A stretch of DNA of 64,000 nucleotides from Tritrichomonas foetus (lineage: Eukaryota; Parabasalia; Tritrichomonadida; Tritrichomonadidae). The notes beneath the pieces were generated by a model, which had not been told where the DNA came from, did not search any database, and was given only the letters and a program-made list of their open reading frames with translations. The stretch lies in contig MLAK01000816.1 of NCBI GenBank assembly GCA_001839685.1, positions 74,202 to 138,201 on the forward strand. Reading direction: 5' to 3'. Shown here in pieces: positions 27,913-38,900 of the stretch (within the stretch, counting starts at the first letter, position 1; each line of letters starts with the position of its first letter). The position numbers and the translations under genes are program-made.

Positions 27913-30900
27913 ATGAATGAAGAAGAAGAAATCCAAATACTTACAAATGAACTGACGAAAAAAATCGAATTCGATCTTATTTCAGGACTTGAATGCTGCG
28001 AAAACGCAATCAAAGGTTATGATAATCCAATATCTTTTTCCAAATTTCTGGAAAGCCTGCAGCCAAAAATGAAAAACAGTTTATGCACTGCTTCTTGGTC
28101 AAATCGAAAATTAGTTGCAAATTGTTCAGAATGTCAATATGATGACAATAGTTGTATTTGTTTGAAATGTCTATTGAAAGGAAATCATGAAGGCCATAAT
28201 GTTTATTTATCTTATTCAGCTGGTGGAAATTGTGATTGTGGTGATTCAACTTTTTGGAAACCAGAAGGCTTTTGTTCTTCACATTCACTTCCAGAAGAAA
28301 ATCCAGAAATGACACAATTAGATAGAAGAACCAGAGTTGCCATGATTGCTGCATCTCAGGCATTTTTATCACATTTATTATTTTATGCAAACTATGAACA
28401 TGTTAGTTTTGAATTAGTTTTAAAATGGCTTCAACGCCTTATTTTTTTGGGTGATGCCCCAAAACGTTGTGTTGTCCGTGCGTTTTGGAATACTTTGGAT
28501 TTTTATGATCTTTATATGAATTGCTTGCATTTGAATGGTGGTGATATTGAAATTTTAATGTCTTTTTTAAGCTCAATATCAAATGATATTTATTATCGCA
28601 ACCACTTTATTGTATCTTTTTTTAATAGTTTTGATAAGATTGTATGGACAAATGGTCGACTTTTAATACTTTCACGCGATAATAAGAATATTCCATTACA
28701 GCAAGCCCAGAAAATATTTGATTATAGTTATATAGCTGAAGCTACAAACGTTATTCTAAATAATATTAAAGAAAAACGAATTAATTGGGTAGAAAAATCT
28801 ATAAAATCTTTAGAAGTTTTACATTATCAAGCTTTTTGTAAACATAGAGCATTTTATCTATCACATAATATGCATTCTGTTGCTCAATCCCGTGTTGCTT
28901 ATTTTATTTCTGCGGGATTAAATGATTCTGATACTGCTTTAAATTTTGTTGAACAATTTTCTACCTTTTTAAAAACAAATGAATTAATTTATCCATCAAC
29001 AAGAAAAACTGGTGATAAAGAGAATGATCCGAATAAAATCGATGATATTTGCTGGAATATTTTCTTTAATTATTTCAATATAATATATTTTATTGCTGAA
29101 AATAATATTTATACAACGTTACCTTTATCTTTACTTCAAGAAATTTTTAATGATCCAAGCAAATATGAAAAGAATACAAACGATTCATTATTTAACCATT
29201 CTGTATTGGAAAGTGATGCTTTTATTTGTCAAACTTATCCATTACATCTCCTTGCATATCTTTGTTTAGATCGTAAAAAACAATCTTTAAGTAAATATGT
29301 TTCAGAAATTAGTCACAATGTTCATCACTTTTTGAAAATGTGGATTTTGATGCCACTTCGATGGTACATTGCAGCAACTCTTCAAGATTATGACTTTTTT
29401 GTGCGAAATAATGATTCACTTCTATTGTCAATGATATCATTTCGATTTCGAAAGAATATACAGTCAAAGTTTGCAGTAACTTTTGCTTTGATTCAAGAAA
29501 TATTCTTTTCTTTAGATCCTGATGAATCATTGAAAATGATTGGACACTGCTATGGAATATTTAGTGAGCAATTTAGTTCACTTAAATCTGAAAATGGTTA
29601 TTTATTCACATTAATTCATTTTATTTGTTGCTTAATTTTTGACACACTCTGTGTAAATAAAGATTATTTTGGAATAAGAAGAATGATTGTGATGACTAAG
29701 TTAAAACTATCAACATTAACAACTAGTCAAATAAATGGTTTATGGTTTACTACAATCATGAATGACATCAAATTTGTTGAAGATTTATTAAGTTTTTCAG
29801 AACGAGTTTCAAATAAATCAGGAATTTATTATAGACTTACAAACGATGCTGAATGGCACCCCCTTTTGCCATTCATTTATCCAAGTACAATTCTGACAAC
29901 GATTCAAAATTTTATTTATAAAAATCCCTCTTCTTTAATTAAATTCCCTGATCTTTCTGACAAAAGGAAATACATCTTATTTTCACCAATTTTATATGCA
30001 TTAGAATTTTACATTTTATCCCAATTCTCTTCACACAAAGAATTACTTCAGCTGATATTAAACTTAATTATTATCACCAATAATTCAACTGACTTTGAAA
30101 AAGTTGTAGAATCACAATATGAAGAGTCATCTTCAATTAAAAAAGATGAAAATGATATTTTATATTTGATTCATCAATTTTCTGGAATAAAATTTTCAGA
30201 ATTTCTTTCTAAAAAAGTTGCTTTGAATGATGAAGAACCTGTTTCACTTGTTGACTTGATTAAGAATCTCGATGAATTGGGCCATTTTGTTCTTGATAGA
30301 CTAAACATTAATGATGAATATCATCAAAAAGTGGAAAAAAGAATGAAAGGAAAAGAATTAAAAGAAAAATTATTAAAAGACTTTAAAGAAAAACAATCAT
30401 TATTTTCAAATAACAATAATCTTACTGATACTACACCAAGCACTGAATGTTGCTCCATCTGTCAATGTGTGAAAGAAGACAGTTTTCTTGCTTATCCATG
30501 CATTAAATATAAAAGTGTTCTTCCATCACTTATAAAGAATCAAACTAATGAAAAAACAGCTGAAAAGCACATAGAAAAAATTGTTTCTCTGAAAATTTGT
30601 CTGCATCCTATCCACAATAACTGTATTTCTAAAACGAATTATTTTCGGTGTCCTAATTGCCGATGTTGTCGCAATTTCCTTTTACCAATTATTAGTACGG
30701 AATACCAGCCAATTCAATCCAAAGTTTTAGCTGAAGGAATAAGAACGTTTCTTGATGATGTATATGGTAGTGACACATTCATTGTTGATATTGTTCGATC
30801 ATATGCAGCCGAGATTGAACTGTTAGAAATTAGATTTCGAAATAATCCAACATGTCTTGATTCACTCGCCACTCAAGAAATGCTCCATCATCTTTATTTA

Positions 30901-31659
30901 GCAATGTGGCATACCAGATCAAGTGAAGCAGATTATATTCTTGATAATGATGATGATACTATTACACCAATGATGCGATATATTTTATTTTTACTTACAA
31001 TTGGATCTAGAATTACTGAAGAACTACATCTTGATTTAGTTTGTGCGATCTCAAAGAATTTGACACCACATAACAAACTCATATTTTTAAGATGTTGCGC
31101 AATTTTCGATCATTTTGGGAGAGGTGAACCAATTGATAATAGTAAAGTTATAGATTGGGATAAAATATTTTCAGTTGATTTCTTAAAGAAGCACTATCAT
31201 ATTCAAGATCAACATATGATTGATAAAGATTTACCAGTATTCAAATTTGTCACACTTCCTAAAAACTTTCTGGAATTTTTGAATTATCCTTATTCGGTTG
31301 ATATCACAAATGACGATAATGGAATCACTGCCATTGATTTAATTTCTGGTCAAATTATAACAAAGAAAAAATCAGAGAATGATCACCGAAAATTAATTTT
31401 TTATGATTTCTTGAAAAGAAAAAGATTAAACACTTTCACAGTATTTCTTTACCTAAATGGTCCATTAATGTCATCAGTGGTAATTCATTATACAAAATTT
31501 AAATTTTTAATACCAATAAAAGGATTCTATGTTGATAGTTTTGGCTGTGAAGATCCAGGGCTAGCCCGTGGAAGACTTTTAACACTTTCTGAATCAAAAG
31601 TCGATGATACAATTGAAGAATTGTTGAGTGGAAACTGGACAAATAATATAAAATTATGA
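27913..31659 (+). CDS. UBR-box E3 ubiquitin ligase (N-recognin, UBR1-like)
   Basis: A 1248-residue protein. Residues about 57-126 form the UBR zinc box (CSECQYDDNSCICLKCLLKGNHEGH ... CDCGD ... CSSH pattern), which binds type-1 N-degrons. A RING-H2-like Cys/His cluster is at about 846-922 (CCSICQCV, then ICLHPIHNNCI and FRCPNCRCC), with a long loop between ligand pairs as in UBR1. The C-terminus (FYVDSFGCEDPGLARGRLLTLSESK) matches the UBR1 autoinhibitory/cap end, in which DPGL is conserved. Between lie about 700 mostly helical residues. It would ubiquitinate proteins with destabilising N-termini. It is shorter than yeast Ubr1 (about 1950), and I do not see a separate ClpS-like domain for bulky N-termini. 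Start at the first ATG. Confidence 0.92.
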   Translation: MNEEEEIQILTNELTKKIEFDLISGLECCENAIKGYDNPISFSKFLESLQPKMKNSLCTASWSNRKLVANCSECQYDDNSCICLKCLLKGNHEGHNVYLSYSAGGNCDCGDSTFWKPEGFCSSHSLPEENPEMTQLDRRTRVAMIAASQAFLSHLLFYANYEHVSFELVLKWLQRLIFLGDAPKRCVVRAFWNTLDFYDLYMNCLHLNGGDIEILMSFLSSISNDIYYRNHFIVSFFNSFDKIVWTNGRLLILSRDNKNIPLQQAQKIFDYSYIAEATNVILNNIKEKRINWVEKSIKSLEVLHYQAFCKHRAFYLSHNMHSVAQSRVAYFISAGLNDSDTALNFVEQFSTFLKTNELIYPSTRKTGDKENDPNKIDDICWNIFFNYFNIIYFIAENNIYTTLPLSLLQEIFNDPSKYEKNTNDSLFNHSVLESDAFICQTYPLHLLAYLCLDRKKQSLSKYVSEISHNVHHFLKMWILMPLRWYIAATLQDYDFFVRNNDSLLLSMISFRFRKNIQSKFAVTFALIQEIFFSLDPDESLKMIGHCYGIFSEQFSSLKSENGYLFTLIHFICCLIFDTLCVNKDYFGIRRMIVMTKLKLSTLTTSQINGLWFTTIMNDIKFVEDLLSFSERVSNKSGIYYRLTNDAEWHPLLPFIYPSTILTTIQNFIYKNPSSLIKFPDLSDKRKYILFSPILYALEFYILSQFSSHKELLQLILNLIIITNNSTDFEKVVESQYEESSSIKKDENDILYLIHQFSGIKFSEFLSKKVALNDEEPVSLVDLIKNLDELGHFVLDRLNINDEYHQKVEKRMKGKELKEKLLKDFKEKQSLFSNNNNLTDTTPSTECCSICQCVKEDSFLAYPCIKYKSVLPSLIKNQTNEKTAEKHIEKIVSLKICLHPIHNNCISKTNYFRCPNCRCCRNFLLPIISTEYQPIQSKVLAEGIRTFLDDVYGSDTFIVDIVRSYAAEIELLEIRFRNNPTCLDSLATQEMLHHLYLAMWHTRSSEADYILDNDDDTITPMMRYILFLLTIGSRITEELHLDLVCAISKNLTPHNKLIFLRCCAIFDHFGRGEPIDNSKVIDWDKIFSVDFLKKHYHIQDQHMIDKDLPVFKFVTLPKNFLEFLNYPYSVDITNDDNGITAIDLISGQIITKKKSENDHRKLIFYDFLKRKRLNTFTVFLYLNGPLMSSVVIHYTKFKFLIPIKGFYVDSFGCEDPGLARGRLLTLSESKVDDTIEELLSGNWTNNIKL

Positions 31660-32117
31660 AACTGTGAAATTTTTTTAAAAATAAAAATCTTTATTTTGTG
31701 CGCTTTACTTTATTCCTCGGTTAGCTTTATTTATTTCGTTTAATTATAAATCACACTTGTTCCTGAAATTGGAAAATACCAATATATTTTATGAGGGAAA
31801 AACGATTAATAACTTAGACTTGTTATACAATGTATGGAAGAATCTTTTAGATTTTTTGGAATCTCAACTTTCACATGTACATTGTTCCAGATGAATCATT
31901 TATAGATGAAATGTATATATCTATCTAAGAATGAAGTTTATTTTACTTTTGTTAACCGAATCTATCATTTCCTATATTGTGATTGAAAGAAATAGAATTG
32001 TGATGTAAACCCAAATAGTTCAAAAACCAAATTGAGAACTAATACCACATGACGTTTTAAATTTCTGAAAAAATTCAAAAATTCTGAACTCAAAAAATCT
32101 GTCAATCGAAGCGGAAA
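31660..32117. other. Intergenic region
   Basis: 458 bp of AT-rich spacer, no feature recognised. Confidence 0.5.
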
Positions 32118-35100
32118 ATGAGTGAGACAGATAGCCTCGAAACACTAGACGATATCCGCATGAGATTACGAAAGTGTATCAGTGACTGCGAAGAAACCAA
32201 AAATTTGTTTCAGACTTTTTCCACCAACGTATTAAATCAAATCAATAATCACAAACTGACGCAAGATGTGAATAGAATCGAAACTAAACTCGAAAAAACG
32301 ATGAGACAGATATCCAAAATTCGAGAAATTGGACAGCAATTAATTGATAACGAAGAATTATTCAAAAACCTTCCTCAAATTGTCGAAACCTTTTCAAAAG
32401 AAGATGAAAAATTATTGAAAAAGGCCAATATACTTCATAAAGGCCAAAAAGAATTTAAAGAACAATATAATTTGTTTAAAGATGATACAACAAATCAATT
32501 GACCATTTTGAATGATTATAAAGATCATGAAGATAACCGTCTAGAAGCATTGAAAACATCAATCATTGATGAAATGAGATCAGAAAATGCACGACTTTTG
32601 GCAGAAGCCATTCAAAATACAAAAGATGAACTCAACCACCAACATCAAATTAAAATTGATGAACTTCGAAATGAATTCATCAAAGCAGATACAGAGTCGA
32701 AAGATCTCATTAAAGCGTTACGAGATGATCATACTGCTGCTGTTGAAAGAATAGAAGCTGCTAAAGAAGAAGCAATAAATCAAGCAGCCAGCGACGTTTT
32801 GGATATTCGTGATCATTTAAAAAAGGCACATAGCAAATTAAAGGCACACTCAAAAAGCCTCAGGGCTCAAGAGATTTCAATCGAAGAAGAAAAAAATCGA
32901 ATTGATGATTTAACTGAAAAAGTGGAAAATTATAAAACTGAATTAGATGCCACTGATCAGAATTTACAAGATACAATTGATGAATTTCGAAAAAATGTTA
33001 ATGAGCAAAATGAAAAAAATTTGAATGATTTCAATTCTATTCGAGAAGATTGTCAAAAACTTCATGATGAAGATCATCGTCTTGATGAAAAAATTGATGA
33101 AGCAATTTCTGAAAGAAATAAAAAAATTCAAGACAGCATTGAAAAGGCTGAAACTGAATTGAACACAAATACAGAAAACTTGAATAATCGAATTGATCAG
33201 TCAAATTCAAATTTCACCGATTTTGTAAATCATACCAATTCGGAATTTACCAATGTTAATGATCGAATTAATGAAATTCATGAAACTGAAGAACAAATGA
33301 AAGAAAACCATAATAATTTATCTCAACTTTTAAATGAAAAAGAAGAAGCGATTCTCAAAACACAAAATGAACTTTTAGAATTGAATGATAAAATGAATAC
33401 TAAAGTACGAGATTGTAATCGTAGAAATGAAGATATTGCTTCAAAAATGGTGTTTTTACAAGGTGACGAAAATGTAAGTATGACAGATTTATATGAATCT
33501 ATGAAAAAAGCAGCAAATAATCTTGAAAAAACTCAAGATGAGCTAAAGAAAGGCCTGGAAGATGCTCGCTCAGACATGATTAAAGAATTAACGGTAAATA
33601 ATGAACGATCTAACTCTAATGTTGAATCTTTACGAAAAGAATTGGAAAATGCACGTGAAGCAATAGCTCAACAATTAGAAATTCAAATAAAAGTTGCCAA
33701 TGATAGATTTAATGAAACTGTTAGAAATATTAATAATGATTCTGAACAAACTAGAGAAGCTTTATCTTCATTCCTTGGTGATTCTTCGTTAACCTTGACT
33801 GAATTAGTTAAAAAGATTTACAGTCTTGAAGAAAATACCAAAGTAACACATTTAAACTTCCAACAAGAATCTGATCAATTTGCTTTAGACGTTCAGCAAC
33901 AATTTGCTGAATTTACTTCACAAATCGAAATGTTACAAAACAATCTAGAAAATAGGAAAAATGAGCATGATACATTTAGTAATATTATAAATAATAGATT
34001 AGAAGAAATCAGAACTAAAAATATGGAATCCATTAATCAACAAACAAATGAAATAGAGCAAATTCAAATAAACTTACAAGAACAAATTGATAAAAATGCA
34101 AATATAATGAATGATGCTGATAAAAACGCTGATGATAAAATTGAAGAATTGACCAGACAAATTCTAACTCTTTCAGAAATCACTGGAGCTCAAATTAAAG
34201 CTAATCTTAAAAACATTACTTTAAGTTATGATAATAGATTTGATAATATTGAAACAAGTTTTCAAGAAGTAAAAACACAAATTCAAAATATTCGAGGTTC
34301 ATCTGATATTACATTTGATGGATTAATTAATGAATTCAATAAAGTTGTGAATGATACAAATGAAAAAATGGCTCAATCTGAAAATAAAATCGGACAACAA
34401 ATTGAGCAAATGATGAACAACGTGAATGCATTTGAAGCAAATGCGGTTGAAAGAAATCAGCAGACTTTGAATTCAATCATTGAAACTAAAAATTCAATCA
34501 ATGTTAGTCTTGAAGCGAATATTAAAAAAGTTGATGATTTATTAGATGATGCTAATTCTATTATCATGGAACAAATTAAAACAACAAATGAAAACTTTTC
34601 TAGTTTTATTGGAACTTCCGGTTTGAAATTAACAGATATAATGAATAGGATTGCCGAAGTAGAAAATTCTGGTAAATTATTTTCGAAAGAAAATGCAAAT
34701 CGAATTCAAGAAATTGAACAATTATTAAACGAAAGCAATACACAATTAGTTGGCGCAAGTAATAAGCTTAAAAAGCTAATAGAGCTTCGTAAATCCGAAA
34801 TTGACAATTTACAAAAACAAATGCAGAATAATATGAATGAGCTGAGATCTGTTTTAACCGATGATCAAACCAAAGTATTAAATCAACTTGAAGAAGCTCA
34901 AAAAGACTATAATAAAAAATTTAATGAAACAATTAATACTGTTGATGAAATAAAGAAATCAATTAATGAAGTCAAAACTGAATCAAGAAATTTGGTGAAT
35001 GAACTTGATAATAAAAGCACCGGATTAATCCATAAATCACAAGAAACTCTACAAAGCTCAGTTAAAATATCACTTGATACAATTAATTCTAAATTCTCTT

Positions 35101-38100
35101 CAATTGAGAAATTAATTGAGGTTATTCAGGGGAAAGATGGAAATGATATTCCTACATTAATTAGAAAAATTGCATCACTTGAAGAATCAATTCAAGGCCA
35201 AATTGAAAACCTGAAAGAACATACAGATAAAACTAATCAAGACATGAATATTTTAATTAACTCAACAATTACTTCAAATGATACTCGAATTCTTCAATTA
35301 CAAGAAGATTATAATGCCAAAATCGAAATTTCAAGAAAATCAGCAGAAGAAGGAACTAAAGCTAATATTCAACGAATAGACAAACTAAATTCCTATATCA
35401 ATAATAAACTTCGACAACTTGATGAAAAAATTATAAATGTTGACGGTGGTGCTGAAATTACACTAAAAGATTTATTTAACGCATTTAATGAATTTAATAA
35501 AAAAGTGAACGAAGCATTTACAAACACAAAAACTGAATTGCTTCTTCTTAAGAATAAACAAGAAAAACAACCTAGCGAAATTAAAGATCAATTGACTAAT
35601 GATTTCAAATCAATTATTAATTTGAATAAAACTGATAATAAAATAATTGCTGCAAGAATGAATGAAATTATCGAGAAGCAAAAAGAATATGCAACAGTGA
35701 AAGCAACACAAGAACTAATGAATAAAATTAATCAGATTACTGATGTTCAAATTGTTCAATTAAATGAAAGTAATGAACAAATGAAAGCAGAATTCAATGA
35801 AATTATCAACAAACTTGCTTCTGAATTGTATTCGAAGTTAAAGAAACATCGAGATTTCATGAACTTAATGAAAGAAAACTTAAATGCAATAAATGGCGGT
35901 GCTAGTGAATCTTTGGCACAAGCTTTAGAGAAAATTAGGCAAATTGAAGCAGATATAATTAATGATAAAGCTCATATTGTTGAAATTGAAGAAAGTACTG
36001 CAAATAGTATTCGAGATTCGCATGCACGATTTGATACTGAAACAGAATCTGTTCGAACTAATTTAGAAAAAGTTCGACAGGATTTCACTGTTGCAATAAA
36101 GAAAATGACAGATGATTTGACAGAAAATAGTCGAATTAATGAACAAAAAATATTAAATATTGAAAATGCGCATAATAAATTCGAAACGAATGTAACTGAA
36201 CAGTTAAAGAAACAAGATCGGCTATTATCCGATAAATTTACTTCATTTACACAACAAACAAGTAATTTAGTTGATAAAATTGATTCTGATCTCGTAACAA
36301 CTAAAGCATCACTTGATAAAGTGAATACTCAACAAATCTCATTTTCTAGGTCCACAAAAGATTCATTGGAATCACTTAAAACAGACATTGAATCCCGTTT
36401 CGTTCTTTCACAAAAAGCACTTGAAGCAAAACACATTGAAATTTCTCATGAAATTAAAAAAGCCGTGGCAGATGAATCAAGTCAATTAACAAAATTCGCG
36501 AATGAAGCGAATGAAAGATCAACTTCCAATTTATCTCAACTTCGTTCTGATTTCGAGAACTTGAGAGGTGGGTCTTTGTTGTCATTACCAATGATTGTTG
36601 ACCAAATGGAAAACATTGCTAATTTTGTTAAAGAGAAAGAAAATTCTACAACAAAAGCTTTGAATTCATTCGATGAGAAAATTGAAGATGTTCGAATTTC
36701 TACTTTATCAAAGAATAAGCAAAGTTCAAGAAAATTAAGAGGAATTATAAACTCATTAAGTGAAAAAACAACAAATGAAAAACAACAACTTAATGATACA
36801 ATTTTGAAAACACAATCAACTTTAAGAAGTGAAATGAGAGATCTTGAAAAACGTCTTTCAACAATCACTTCAGCAAATTTGAAACAATGTGAACAAGAAT
36901 TCGCAGCAATTAGAGAATCGAATAAAATTACCCAATCACACATTGAAAACCAATTTAATTCAATTTTAGCGAATATAAATGAATTGAATTCTAAAATTGA
37001 ACTTTCTCAAGTTGATCAAAAGAACAAATTTGATGAATTCTTAAGAAAGACTGAAGAAATGGTAATTGAAAGAAATAATAAATCACAAGAACAAACGAGC
37101 AAAGCTATTCACAAAGTACGATTAGAAATGCAACAATTATATGATAAAGTCAATGAAGATACAAATAAATTAAATAATTCCATTTCAGAAGTTAGATCTA
37201 ACAGTGACCAAACCGTCATTCAAGTTAGAGAGATTATTGATAATTCTACCAATGATACGAAAGTATTTGTTGATCAACTACGAGATGCTGTTCAATCGAA
37301 ACTAAATCATCTTAAAAAGAAAATTGATTCTGTCAATAATATTATTGAAGACATGCGTAAAGAAACTAAGATATTTGTGACTAATACAGATTCAAAGCTT
37401 GATTCAACCAACCGAAAAATGAGTGATATGAAAGAAAACGTTACACAGCAAATGAAATCGACGTTGGAAGATGTCACATTATCAATGGAACGAATTTCAA
37501 ACAACTTTGAATCAATTAAAAAAGAAAATGAAGAAAACTTAGAATCAATCAAGCAAAACCTATTCAAATTAATTCAAGATGAAACTCTAAAAATTGAAAA
37601 GGCATCTAACGATAGAGCTGCTGTCATAAATAGTGATATGATAACTTTACAAACAGATCTCAAATCTAAAACAGAAAGTATGAATTCAGATATTCATGAT
37701 ATTCAAGAATACATCAAAACATCGGTAAGGCCAAAGATTAAGAATTTGAATAATAACTTCGAAGAATTCAATCAAAATTATAATAAGTTCAATAATGAAA
37801 CTATCGAATCTCTGAAAGCAATTTATGTCAAATTTGATGAATCTTCGAAATTTGTCAACGGTGTTGAGGAAATTGTTCAAATGACTGAACAAAAAATGAC
37901 TGAATTTGCAACATCAGTAAAAGCTGATTTTATCATGGCTCGTCAAGATATTGATTCTGTTGCAAATCGAGCTTCATTGGAAGTGTCAGAAATGAGAGCA
38001 TCAGTTGATGCAGTTAATCGAGAAATGAAAGATTTGAAGCGCATCAAGCATTTTAACGCTCAATACGAACAAATTAACATGCGATTTGAAGACGCAATGG

Positions 38101-38900
38101 CATCTTTGCAAAAGTTCCAAAAAACAATATTTAACTTTGTTCTTCCAAGTCATCAAAATATTTTATCGGTGAACGGACAACTACTTAATGGGAAATCTGA
38201 TAAGAATTCACAAGCTCAGCAACTGATACAAAAAGAACCCCTTAAATTATCATCTAAAGATAAATATGTAATTGAAGATGATATTGAAAAAGATACAGAA
38301 ATTGGTGAGATTCTGCGTGTTGCTCTTCGCTCACATAATTATGTAGTACTGATAATTCCCGAAAAGAAACGTGTTGTATGGAATAAATCAGTAAGTTTAT
38401 TGCCAAGTCAAGCTGTTGAAGTTATTGGTGAGCGAATGTCTTCAATTGTGATGGATGGATCTTCCCAATTAGGAGAACTTTGTGATATTTCTCGCTTAGT
38501 TGTAGATGGATTTAGTTCATTTAAACTAAAGAATACTAAAGTTAGCGCACAGTGTGCTGTCCCATCTTCTCAGTCTTGTTTGGATTTGAATGCCCTTTTT
38601 GTATCAAGATGTTTCGATGCATCTGGACCAGGAGCAATTATTTTAGAATCAGTCTCCTTCGATGTTGATGTACCAATCGTAAACGTTGGTGCTAACTCAT
38701 TTGCTCATATCAAATTTGCTGATTCTTCAGTATCCACAAGGATTAGATCACAAACAATCATTTATCCGATTACATGTGAAAATGGTGGATATTCACAAGG
38801 CTATGGTTCTGTTTCTATCAGAAATGTGAATGTCTCAAGGCCTAGAGTTCAATGGCTTGAAACACCTTACTTAGTTCAACCTGACCTAGAAAGGCTATAA
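32118..38900 (+). CDS. Giant coiled-coil rod protein with beta-rich C-terminal tip
   Basis: A 2260-residue protein with no signal peptide or membrane span. Residues about 10-2000 are almost wholly coiled-coil (Glu, Lys, Asn, Ile, Leu in heptads). A short motif, hydrophobic-x-G-x-x-x-x-[ST]-[LFM]-x-x-[LI], breaks the coil eight times with its first Gly at residues 449, 554, 727, 832, 1005, 1110, 1260 and 1484. The first five gaps are exactly 105, 173, 105, 173, 105, a 278-residue super-repeat. From about 2050 to the end the sequence becomes beta-rich: VLIIPEKKRVVWNKSVSLL, EVIGERMSSIVMDG and short strands ending in Asp or Asn turns, like the start of a pectin-lyase-type beta-helix. Fixed-length rods suggest a filament or striated-fibre component (trichomonads build a costa and other striated fibres from giant coiled-coil proteins), but this is inference. 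I know no named homologue. Confidence 0.85.
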   Translation: MSETDSLETLDDIRMRLRKCISDCEETKNLFQTFSTNVLNQINNHKLTQDVNRIETKLEKTMRQISKIREIGQQLIDNEELFKNLPQIVETFSKEDEKLLKKANILHKGQKEFKEQYNLFKDDTTNQLTILNDYKDHEDNRLEALKTSIIDEMRSENARLLAEAIQNTKDELNHQHQIKIDELRNEFIKADTESKDLIKALRDDHTAAVERIEAAKEEAINQAASDVLDIRDHLKKAHSKLKAHSKSLRAQEISIEEEKNRIDDLTEKVENYKTELDATDQNLQDTIDEFRKNVNEQNEKNLNDFNSIREDCQKLHDEDHRLDEKIDEAISERNKKIQDSIEKAETELNTNTENLNNRIDQSNSNFTDFVNHTNSEFTNVNDRINEIHETEEQMKENHNNLSQLLNEKEEAILKTQNELLELNDKMNTKVRDCNRRNEDIASKMVFLQGDENVSMTDLYESMKKAANNLEKTQDELKKGLEDARSDMIKELTVNNERSNSNVESLRKELENAREAIAQQLEIQIKVANDRFNETVRNINNDSEQTREALSSFLGDSSLTLTELVKKIYSLEENTKVTHLNFQQESDQFALDVQQQFAEFTSQIEMLQNNLENRKNEHDTFSNIINNRLEEIRTKNMESINQQTNEIEQIQINLQEQIDKNANIMNDADKNADDKIEELTRQILTLSEITGAQIKANLKNITLSYDNRFDNIETSFQEVKTQIQNIRGSSDITFDGLINEFNKVVNDTNEKMAQSENKIGQQIEQMMNNVNAFEANAVERNQQTLNSIIETKNSINVSLEANIKKVDDLLDDANSIIMEQIKTTNENFSSFIGTSGLKLTDIMNRIAEVENSGKLFSKENANRIQEIEQLLNESNTQLVGASNKLKKLIELRKSEIDNLQKQMQNNMNELRSVLTDDQTKVLNQLEEAQKDYNKKFNETINTVDEIKKSINEVKTESRNLVNELDNKSTGLIHKSQETLQSSVKISLDTINSKFSSIEKLIEVIQGKDGNDIPTLIRKIASLEESIQGQIENLKEHTDKTNQDMNILINSTITSNDTRILQLQEDYNAKIEISRKSAEEGTKANIQRIDKLNSYINNKLRQLDEKIINVDGGAEITLKDLFNAFNEFNKKVNEAFTNTKTELLLLKNKQEKQPSEIKDQLTNDFKSIINLNKTDNKIIAARMNEIIEKQKEYATVKATQELMNKINQITDVQIVQLNESNEQMKAEFNEIINKLASELYSKLKKHRDFMNLMKENLNAINGGASESLAQALEKIRQIEADIINDKAHIVEIEESTANSIRDSHARFDTETESVRTNLEKVRQDFTVAIKKMTDDLTENSRINEQKILNIENAHNKFETNVTEQLKKQDRLLSDKFTSFTQQTSNLVDKIDSDLVTTKASLDKVNTQQISFSRSTKDSLESLKTDIESRFVLSQKALEAKHIEISHEIKKAVADESSQLTKFANEANERSTSNLSQLRSDFENLRGGSLLSLPMIVDQMENIANFVKEKENSTTKALNSFDEKIEDVRISTLSKNKQSSRKLRGIINSLSEKTTNEKQQLNDTILKTQSTLRSEMRDLEKRLSTITSANLKQCEQEFAAIRESNKITQSHIENQFNSILANINELNSKIELSQVDQKNKFDEFLRKTEEMVIERNNKSQEQTSKAIHKVRLEMQQLYDKVNEDTNKLNNSISEVRSNSDQTVIQVREIIDNSTNDTKVFVDQLRDAVQSKLNHLKKKIDSVNNIIEDMRKETKIFVTNTDSKLDSTNRKMSDMKENVTQQMKSTLEDVTLSMERISNNFESIKKENEENLESIKQNLFKLIQDETLKIEKASNDRAAVINSDMITLQTDLKSKTESMNSDIHDIQEYIKTSVRPKIKNLNNNFEEFNQNYNKFNNETIESLKAIYVKFDESSKFVNGVEEIVQMTEQKMTEFATSVKADFIMARQDIDSVANRASLEVSEMRASVDAVNREMKDLKRIKHFNAQYEQINMRFEDAMASLQKFQKTIFNFVLPSHQNILSVNGQLLNGKSDKNSQAQQLIQKEPLKLSSKDKYVIEDDIEKDTEIGEILRVALRSHNYVVLIIPEKKRVVWNKSVSLLPSQAVEVIGERMSSIVMDGSSQLGELCDISRLVVDGFSSFKLKNTKVSAQCAVPSSQSCLDLNALFVSRCFDASGPGAIILESVSFDVDVPIVNVGANSFAHIKFADSSVSTRIRSQTIIYPITCENGGYSQGYGSVSIRNVNVSRPRVQWLETPYLVQPDLERL

